A DNA stretch of 5,389 bases, taken from Lentisphaerota bacterium (GTDB taxonomy: Bacteria > Verrucomicrobiota > Lentisphaeria > Oligosphaerales > Oligosphaeraceae). How positions within the stretch are numbered: the stretch's first letter is position 1; each line of letters starts with the position of its first letter. The notes under the pieces are model-generated. The model was given only the letters and a program-made list of their open reading frames with translations, was not told the DNA's origin and made no database searches. Position numbers and translations under genes: made by a program. This document shows positions 1-3,628 of this stretch, in pieces. The stretch lies in NCBI GenBank assembly GCA_012799755.1, contig JAAZKQ010000121.1, positions 1 to 5,389 of the forward strand, read 5' to 3'.

Positions 1-4
1 CTGC

Positions 5-45
5 GGGCGCTTGCCCTGGGCTATCTTAGGCCGCGCCTTCGGCGC
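5..45 (-). repeat. Left-edge fragment of a multi-hairpin dispersed repeat
   Basis: Two small hairpins sit side by side: GGGC (5-8) with GCCC (13-16), and GCGCC (33-37) with GGCGC (41-45) around a TTC loop. Read on the minus strand, 22 to 6 is AGCCCAGGGCAAGCGCC. This matches AGCCCGGGGCAAGCGCC at 1386-1402 on the plus strand with one difference, so this is a second copy of the same family in the opposite orientation. In both copies this core follows, on its own strand, a short hairpin with a GAA loop. The copy is cut by the window edge. It is not coding in any convincing frame. From memory this style of element is common between genes of PVC-phylum bacteria; that was not checked. Confidence 0.6.
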
Positions 46-173
46 TGAAAACCAAAGGCAGCAAAAAATGGCTGTTATCAATCGGTGACCGCTTGCGGCT
101 CTGCTTGCAAACACACAAAGTCATACTAACCTTCGCTTGCATCCGTATTGATACGAGTAAGCGGTGATGGAGC

Positions 174-863
174 GTGAAAGTGGCAAAACCGGCAAAAATT
201 GTACAAAAAACCGTTGTTATCAACCGGGCTATCCCTGGTTCCGGCAAAACGACGCTATCACGCTGCCTCAAGGAAACTCTTGAAAACCGTGGGCTCACGG
301 TATCCGTCCATTCCACTGACGATTATTTCCTGACCGAGACTGGCGCTTATCAGTTCGAGATTCACAAACTCGCAGAAAACCACATCAAAAACATGCAGGC
401 TTTCCGGCAGGCCATTGACCGCGGCACGTACCTGGTGATCTGCGACAACACGAACTTGTCGCCCTGGGAAACGGAACCCTATGCGACATACGCCAGAGCG
501 CATCGTTATCAGATCATCATGATTGATTATGCGCCTCGCGACTTGGCGCAACATCTGGCCGTGCAGCAAGTGACAGAGGAAAATGTCGCCGCCCACAATA
601 TTCCGGCGAGGGACCTGAGCGAAATGCTGAAGCGCTATCACCAGTATCACAAGTATCTGAATCGCCTCCGACCAATTGACAACAATGGCGGCCCTGCCTT
701 TACCTGGTCAAATGAGCTGCAAACCATGGTGCCGACTGACGAACCAATCAAAAACTATGATTACGACCACCTGCTGACCGTCCAGCCCAACCAATATCGG
801 CGCGCCAAGCGAGAAATCCCACGCCAAATCCTGGCCTTGATGACAACTGGAAAAGCTGAATAA
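174..863 (+). CDS. P-loop ATPase/kinase of the N4BP2-like AAA_33 family
   Basis: This is a predicted cytosolic ATP-binding protein of about 229 residues, related to polynucleotide-kinase-like P-loop proteins such as NEDD4-binding protein 2-like. Counting from GTG 174, a Walker A AIPGSGKTT lies at 19-27. STDDYF follows at 47-52, with YQF (59-61) and ENHIKN (68-73). The segment ICDNTN (89-94) followed by WETEPY (98-103) corresponds to the conserved DNTN...WE..PY of that family. NVAAHNIP (137-144) and a Met-x3-Tyr (151-155) match the family's N-x-H-x-(I/V)-P lid region. About 75 further residues form a basic, uncharacterised C-terminal extension. The start is uncertain: GGAG at 169-172 is too close to GTG 174 but seven bases before GTG 180, which would give 227 residues. 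An in-frame TGA at 165 rules out earlier starts. There is no signal peptide or membrane segment. The phosphate acceptor is unknown; RNA/DNA ends or a small molecule are both possible. Confidence 0.88.
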   Translation: MKVAKPAKIVQKTVVINRAIPGSGKTTLSRCLKETLENRGLTVSVHSTDDYFLTETGAYQFEIHKLAENHIKNMQAFRQAIDRGTYLVICDNTNLSPWETEPYATYARAHRYQIIMIDYAPRDLAQHLAVQQVTEENVAAHNIPARDLSEMLKRYHQYHKYLNRLRPIDNNGGPAFTWSNELQTMVPTDEPIKNYDYDHLLTVQPNQYRRAKREIPRQILALMTTGKAE

Positions 864-1135
864 CACAGCAAAGCACCCAGGCCAATTGCTCCCTTGAAGT
901 GGAAGCATAGCTCAAAGCCCCCTCCTCCACCCTTAACAACAAATGCCAGGCAAATATCAGCTTTTACCCGGCGGTCGTCGAGTTTTCCGGCAATGGGTGG
1001 ACAAGCAGCCGCAGGGGGGTACTTTAGGTACCTCATTGACAAGCGTTGGTACCTGTGCCAGAGACGGGCCGTTTTTGCGGCATCACACGAGTCGAAACAT
1101 CGCAGGTCACGCACGGATCGAAGCCATTATGCCAA

Positions 1136-1176
1136 TCAATAATGACCTTATCGCGTAACCGGTCACTCATTGATAA
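1136..1176. repeat. Imperfect inverted repeat TCAAT-TGACC / GGTCA-ATTGA
   Basis: TCAATAATGACC (1136-1147) faces GGTCACTCATTGA (1161-1173) across a 13-base spacer, TTATCGCGTAACC. The right arm extends to TTATCAATGAGTGAC on the minus strand (1176 to 1162). The pattern TTATCAATnnGTGAC recurs on the plus strand at 75-89 and 1512-1526. ACCTTATCGC, which straddles the spacer edge (1145-1154), recurs at 1531-1540. The arms could form a stem of about ten pairs with a bulge, or be a protein-binding palindrome. The function is unknown. Confidence 0.5.
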
Positions 1177-1196
1177 CTGTTGTTCCCGCAAGCTGC

Positions 1197-1259
1197 TATG
1201 GACAGTATGGACGCTATGGACAATGGCACATGTTGTCCACGGCTGTCTCTCTTGTCCAC
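1197..1259. repeat. 9-bp periodic TATGGAC repeats with facing TTGTCCAC copies
   Basis: TATGGAC appears at 1197-1203, 1206-1212 and 1215-1221 with an exact nine-base period. It is followed by TTGTCCAC, the opposite orientation of the GGAC core, at 1233-1240 and 1252-1259. GGACAA (1218-1223) and TTGTCC (1233-1238) form a six-pair hairpin with a nine-base loop. The nine-base period gives repetitive Asp-Ser-Met or Val-His-Thr-like translations in several frames, a sign of repeat DNA rather than protein. Similar GTCCAT series are, as far as I recall, frequent between genes of PVC bacteria. Confidence 0.6.
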
Positions 1260-1296
1260 TTTTACCAGGATAGCACCTGTTTTCCGGTCGTACTAC

Positions 1297-1457
1297 GGGC
1301 TTGTAGCCCACAGCGTGACATGTTCCCGCAAACAGCGTCAAGCGACCGCGAAGCGGCAGAATGCCCTGAAAGGGCAAAACATACCAGCCCGGGGCAAGCG
1401 CCAAAGGCGCGACGCCCCGGGTAGGCGTCCCCCAAAAATTGCACGCTGAAAGCGTGC
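1297..1457 (+). repeat. Cluster of five hairpins, mostly with GAA or short A-rich loops
   Basis: Five stems follow one another. GGGCT/AGCCC lies at 1297-1309. CCGC-GAA-GCGG lies at 1346-1356. TGCCCT-GAA-AGGGCA lies at 1362-1376. A long one at 1388-1421 has outer arms CCCGGGGC and GCCCCGGG around an inner GCGCC-AAA-GGCGC. GCACGCT-GAA-AGCGTGC lies at 1441-1457. None is followed by a T-run, so they are not ordinary terminators. The core at 1386-1402 repeats, inverted, at the left window edge. The same GCACGCT/AGCGTGC stem recurs at 2185-2201. This is best read as a dispersed palindromic (REP-like) intergenic element; a structured RNA cannot be excluded. Confidence 0.65.
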
Positions 1458-1486
1458 GACATAGCAGACACGAAAGACGGGTTCTA

Positions 1487-1515
1487 TTGCAAGGCAACAG
1501 AAAACGGCTAATTAT
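1487..1515 (+). promoter_or_regulatory. Possible sigma70-type promoter before the small coupled pair
   Basis: TTGCAA (1487-1492) and AATTAT (1510-1515) match the -35 and -10 consensus at four of six bases each and are separated by 17 bases. A transcript would begin near 1522, which is also the candidate GTG start of the small ORF, implying a leaderless message. This would fit the lack of a Shine-Dalgarno sequence there. The match is weak and could be chance. Confidence 0.25.
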
Positions 1516-1521
1516 CAATCA

Positions 1522-1689
1522 GTGACGCTTACCTTATCGCCAAATCAGTTGGTTGGTCTGCGTGTACAAGCCGACTATGACCCGAAGCCGGTGAGTCAAG
1601 AGCAATTTGCCAAGGCCTATGAGTTTTGGGCGGCCAAGCGGGAACATTTCCGGGAAAACCTGCTTGAACTTGAAAGGCTTCTGCTATGA
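1522..1689 (+). CDS. Small hypothetical protein (55 aa), coupled to the next gene
   Basis: This short ORF runs from GTG 1522 to TGA 1687-1689 and overlaps the next gene's ATG in an ATGA junction, a typical sign of translational coupling. The product reads naturally: a short polar N-terminus, then a helix-like stretch from QEQFAKAYEFWAAKREHF (about residues 26-43) to NLLELERLLL at the end, giving an amphipathic C-terminal helix. There is no Shine-Dalgarno sequence before GTG 1522. TTG 1549 or GTG 1591 are alternative starts, and the frame is open back to a TAG at 1462. I do not recognise the family. Its small size and overlap with a larger partner are shared by toxin-antitoxin pairs, but no antitoxin DNA-binding motif is visible, so no function is assigned. 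Confidence 0.5.
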   Translation: MTLTLSPNQLVGLRVQADYDPKPVSQEQFAKAYEFWAAKREHFRENLLELERLLL

Positions 1690-2117
1690 AAACTGACGAG
1701 CTGGCCGAAATCCTGCGATACTTCTTGCAGATGCCTGTTTCCTGTGTCCTCAGGGAAGAAGAAAAACAGATCATCATCAGAGTATTCCTCGTGCCCGAGG
1801 AAAAGCAAAGCTGCTTGGAAGACGCCATTTATGACCTGGAGGCGAGCTTCTATCCGAACGGGGACCGCTTCTTTTCCGTGATCACTTACACGAAAGAGGA
1901 AACCGAGCGCCACTATCCGGACATGATCGCTGCGGGGCCTACTCAGTCCAGCGAGGAAATCGCGAGCGGCCAAGCCGCAGTGTCTCGTCCGCCCCTTGCA
2001 GGTGAAAATCGTTATCTCCTCGGGCTGCTTGAAGCCCGTTTCAATGCCACAAATTACCAACATCGCCCTGCCGACCATTTTGTTCGTGAACCGCGGAACG
2101 GAAAAGAAACGAGCTGA
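1686..2117 (+). CDS. Hypothetical protein (143 aa), second gene of the coupled pair
   Basis: The ATG at 1686 overlaps the preceding stop and is preceded by GAAAGG (1672-1677) at an eight-base spacing, which supports this start. The product is acidic and soluble, with no signal peptide or membrane helix. Residues 1-18 look helical, 27-36 form a hydrophobic strand (QIIIRVFLVP), and 43-70 look like a helix followed by a strand (AIYDLEASFY ... FFSVITYTKEE). The segment from about 43 to 78 faintly resembles the end of minimal nucleotidyltransferase domains, where a DLE helix precedes a strand and a '(Y/T)(S/T)KEE' turn. The catalytic GS...D-x-D motif is absent, so this is only a weak suggestion. 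From about residue 83 the chain is low-complexity and possibly disordered. I do not recognise it with confidence. Confidence 0.65.
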   Translation: MKTDELAEILRYFLQMPVSCVLREEEKQIIIRVFLVPEEKQSCLEDAIYDLEASFYPNGDRFFSVITYTKEETERHYPDMIAAGPTQSSEEIASGQAAVSRPPLAGENRYLLGLLEARFNATNYQHRPADHFVREPRNGKETS

Positions 2118-2184
2118 CTGTTCCTTACAGCCTCGACTCGTTTGAGCGCACGGTCACTCTTTGACAGGACGCCATTGTGGCCAA

Positions 2185-2201
2185 GCACGCTGCAAGCGTG
2201 C
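2185..2201. repeat. Short perfect hairpin GCACGCT-GCA-AGCGTGC
   Basis: A seven-pair stem with a three-base loop lies 67 bases after the 143-codon gene. Its arms are identical to those of the hairpin at 1441-1457; only one loop base differs. No T-run follows, so it is a poor intrinsic terminator. It is more likely another copy of the dispersed hairpin repeat, although 3'-end stabilisation of the upstream transcript is possible. Confidence 0.5.
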
Positions 2202-2292
2202 AACGCTGCTGGCAAAAAAAACGCAGCACGGTCGGGAGAAGGACGCCTGATGAGTAAACAGGCGGGCCCTGAGATGGCCAAGCAGCCAATCT

Positions 2293-2450
2293 AAAAAAGA
2301 ATCTGCGATAATCTGCGGCATCTGCGGATAAAAAAACACCAGCCCACCTCAAAAAGAATCTGCGATAATCTGCGACATCTGCGGATAAAAAAAGCACCAG
2401 CCCACCTCAAAAAGAATCTGCGATAATCTGCGACATCTGCGGATAAAAAA
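2293..2450. repeat. Tandem array of nearly three 57-58 bp units
   Basis: Three cores lie at 2293-2336, 2351-2393 and 2409-2450, with repeat starts spaced 57 and 58 bases apart. Between cores the linker AGCCCACCTC is identical. Within each core the motif ATCTGCG is itself repeated three times at 9-10 base steps, and the core is bounded by A-runs. Copies 2 and 3 are essentially identical. Copy 1 differs by one G for A inside the core and a few bases in the flanks. There are no variable spacers, so this is not a CRISPR array. Read on the minus strand, each copy encodes FYPQM(S/P)QIIADSF, producing spurious ORFs. The 290 bases between the 143-codon gene and the small minus-strand ORF contain only this array, a hairpin and unremarkable sequence. 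Confidence 0.9.
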
Positions 2451-2604
2451 GGCCCTGATCTTGTCGCCGCTTCTTACTCCGGCCGGGAAAAGGGTTTGTT
2501 TTCCCACCGTACTTGCCGAAGAGATATGCCGGGGCGTTGCATCCAGGCTCGCCAAGGTCATATTGTTGCCGGTATTTTTCGCAGAGCACATCCTCTTCGT
2601 CCAT
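2407..2604 (-). CDS. Small hypothetical protein (65 aa) ending inside the tandem repeat
   Basis: This ORF was found by reading the minus strand. ATG is at 2604-2602 and TGA at 2409-2407. The product has an acidic start (MDEED), a Tyr/Gly-rich centre with GEPGCNAPAYLFGKYGGK (about 18-35), then NPFPG and a strongly basic patch RSKKRR (42-47). This looks like a real soluble protein rather than noise, though I do not recognise the family. Residues from about 53 to the end are encoded by copy 3 of the tandem repeat, so the original C-terminus was probably replaced or extended when the repeat arrived. No good Shine-Dalgarno precedes ATG 2604. An earlier in-frame ATG at 2643-2641 would give 78 residues and overlap the start codon of the plus-strand gene. 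The opposite strand also has an open frame, so coding status is uncertain. Confidence 0.4.
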   Translation of the reverse strand: MDEEDVLCEKYRQQYDLGEPGCNAPAYLFGKYGGKTNPFPGRSKKRRQDQGLFYPQMSQIIADSF

Positions 2605-2631
2605 TTCCAGCCAAGCATCCCCCTCAACCCC

Positions 2632-2635
2632 AGGA
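2632..2635 (+). promoter_or_regulatory. Shine-Dalgarno AGGA fixing the start of the large secreted gene
   Basis: AGGA lies six bases before ATG 2642. This places the start here rather than at the upstream in-frame TTG/ATG codons. The reading from 2642 begins directly with a signal peptide, while upstream in-frame sequence is Ser/Pro/Arg-rich and not protein-like. Confidence 0.65.
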
Positions 2636-2641
2636 CATCCC

Positions 2642-3628
2642 ATGAAAGCACTCAGCCTGAGCATGTTGATCCTCGCCGGCAGCGTTCTTTATGCTGCCGA
2701 CACTGTCGGCAAACGCCCCTACGAACTAGATTGGGCCGGTCGTTTCCAAGACGCCTACACCCCCCTTGTTGATTTTGAGAACGACGAGCCGTGGATCGTT
2801 GAGACCAGCGACGCCGTTGCGTCCTTCAGTCGCAGCCGTGAACAACAAATCTGGGGCGATTACGTAGGCAAACTGACCTACCGCCGCGATGGCACCACGC
2901 CCGTCGTCACGCTGCGGCCGCCGACGCCGCTGGCGTTGCCGGCATCCTTCAACATGGTCGGTTGCTGGATCTACGGCAACAACTGGGCGTGGGTATCCGA
3001 AAGCCACACTCCGCAGGTCTCCATCGCGCTCCTCTTCCTGTTGCCAGACGGCACGGAGCACGCCATCAATCTCACTCGCGTCAACTGGCGCGAATGGTTC
3101 CTGCCCATACGCCGCCTTGATGACGCCCAACAACGGCTCCTCAACCAGCCCAACACGCGTTTCGCCGGCTTCCAGATCACCAACGGGCGCAACCGTCAAG
3201 ACCGTATGCTTTTCTTCGACAATCTGAGCTTCTTCACGGACGAGCAGCCACCGCTGACCTTCAAGCCCCGCCCGAAGCGCAATCTGCAGCCCTTCCCCGG
3301 ACAATCCCACGCCGCCAACACCGGCCCCGGCACGCTGCCCTTCCCCACCCGCGAGGAAACCATCCTGCCTGACAGCGCCAAGCCCGGCGCCAAAAATAGC
3401 GTCAGCGCGGAAAATGATCGCAGTTTCGTCCTGCGCTATCAGGGGCCAGACGGCGTCCTCAGCTACCGCTATATGCCCCATTCCGGCACGCCGGCAGCTC
3501 TTCACCGCGCAATGGCAGAACAACGCGCCCCTCAGCATCCTCAACGGTGGCGGCGTGCTGTTTCCCGACGCCGCCGCGCCCCACGGAGCAGCACCCGAGA
3601 GCAGCGAGCTCATCAGCTGCGCCATTGA
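2642..3628 (+). CDS. Large secreted glycoside-hydrolase-like protein, N-terminal part (frameshifted)
   Basis: From ATG 2642 the product starts with a signal peptide: MK, a hydrophobic core LSLSMLILAGSVL, and a likely cleavage after Leu-Tyr-Ala at residue 18. Export through Sec is expected. Residues of about 25-210 look like an all-beta, carbohydrate-binding-like sandwich. Visible landmarks are FENDEPW near 42, GCWIYGNNWAW near 106, and the closing MLFFDNLSFF near 200, a form common at the end of such modules. A Pro-rich linker follows. The next beta region begins at FVLRYQGPDGVLSYRYMP. After about codon 284 (near 3493) this frame turns into Arg/Gln/His-rich nonsense and stops at 3626-3628. 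The sensible sequence continues in the next frame to the window end. Read literally the product is 328 residues; the intended gene is far longer. The gene is either disrupted or carries a one-base sequencing error. Confidence 0.75.
   Translation: MKALSLSMLILAGSVLYAADTVGKRPYELDWAGRFQDAYTPLVDFENDEPWIVETSDAVASFSRSREQQIWGDYVGKLTYRRDGTTPVVTLRPPTPLALPASFNMVGCWIYGNNWAWVSESHTPQVSIALLFLLPDGTEHAINLTRVNWREWFLPIRRLDDAQQRLLNQPNTRFAGFQITNGRNRQDRMLFFDNLSFFTDEQPPLTFKPRPKRNLQPFPGQSHAANTGPGTLPFPTREETILPDSAKPGAKNSVSAENDRSFVLRYQGPDGVLSYRYMPHSGTPAALHRAMAEQRAPQHPQRWRRAVSRRRRAPRSSTREQRAHQLRH

Larger units (their letters stand above)
864..1521. other. Non-coding, repeat-rich intergenic stretch
   Basis: About 660 bases separate the kinase gene from the small coupled pair. 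Several frames stay open for 60-160 codons, but their translations are low-complexity or conflict with each other, and none has a good ribosome binding site. The stretch holds AGGTACC (1026-1032) with its inverse GGTACCT (1048-1054), and an imperfect inverted repeat at 1136-1173. It also holds a run of TATGGAC heptamers (1197-1221) and a multi-hairpin cluster (1297-1457). The 11-mer TGTTCCCGCAA occurs at 1181-1191 and again at 1321-1331. No convincing terminator was found after the kinase stop. The whole region looks assembled from short dispersed repeats. Confidence 0.6.

Noticed and set aside
26..316. A 96-codon minus-strand frame over the left edge and kinase start
   Set aside because: Much of it is antisense to the Walker A region of a well-supported gene, and its end falls within the hairpin repeat.
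1064..1076. Possible intrinsic terminator ACGGGCCGTTTTT
   Set aside because: The only stem is four pairs around a single base, which is too small to be a stable hairpin before the T-run.
943..1158. A 71-codon plus-strand ORF beginning MPGKYQLL
   Set aside because: It has no ribosome binding site, its composition is patchy, and it competes with other open frames over the same bases. More likely part of the repeat-rich intergenic DNA.
1033..1170. A 45-codon minus-strand ORF starting MSDRLRDK
   Set aside because: The middle, VIIDWHNGFDP, looks protein-like, but there is no Shine-Dalgarno. The start lies in the TTATCAATnnGTGAC repeat, the opposite strand is equally open, and the sequence ends in the GGTACC inverted repeat. 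Not strong enough to call.
1170..1449. Overlapping plus-strand ORFs of 84 and 89 codons across the TATGGAC and hairpin repeats
   Set aside because: Their translations (Asp-Ser-Met-Asp-Ala-Met runs and Arg/Ala/Lys-rich tails) arise from the repeats themselves.
2293..2450. Possible short CRISPR array
   Set aside because: Both the repeated core and the linker between copies are the same in every unit, so there are no unique spacers, and no cas gene is present.
2461..2772. A 103-codon plus-strand ORF before the secreted gene
   Set aside because: It starts at a TTG without a Shine-Dalgarno, degenerates into Arg/His/Pro-rich sequence, and overlaps the well-supported start at 2642 in another frame.
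2726..3625. A 299-codon open frame on the minus strand
   Set aside because: It is the in-register antisense shadow of the N-terminal part of the secreted gene, with Gly/Ala/Val-rich sequence and no credible start context.
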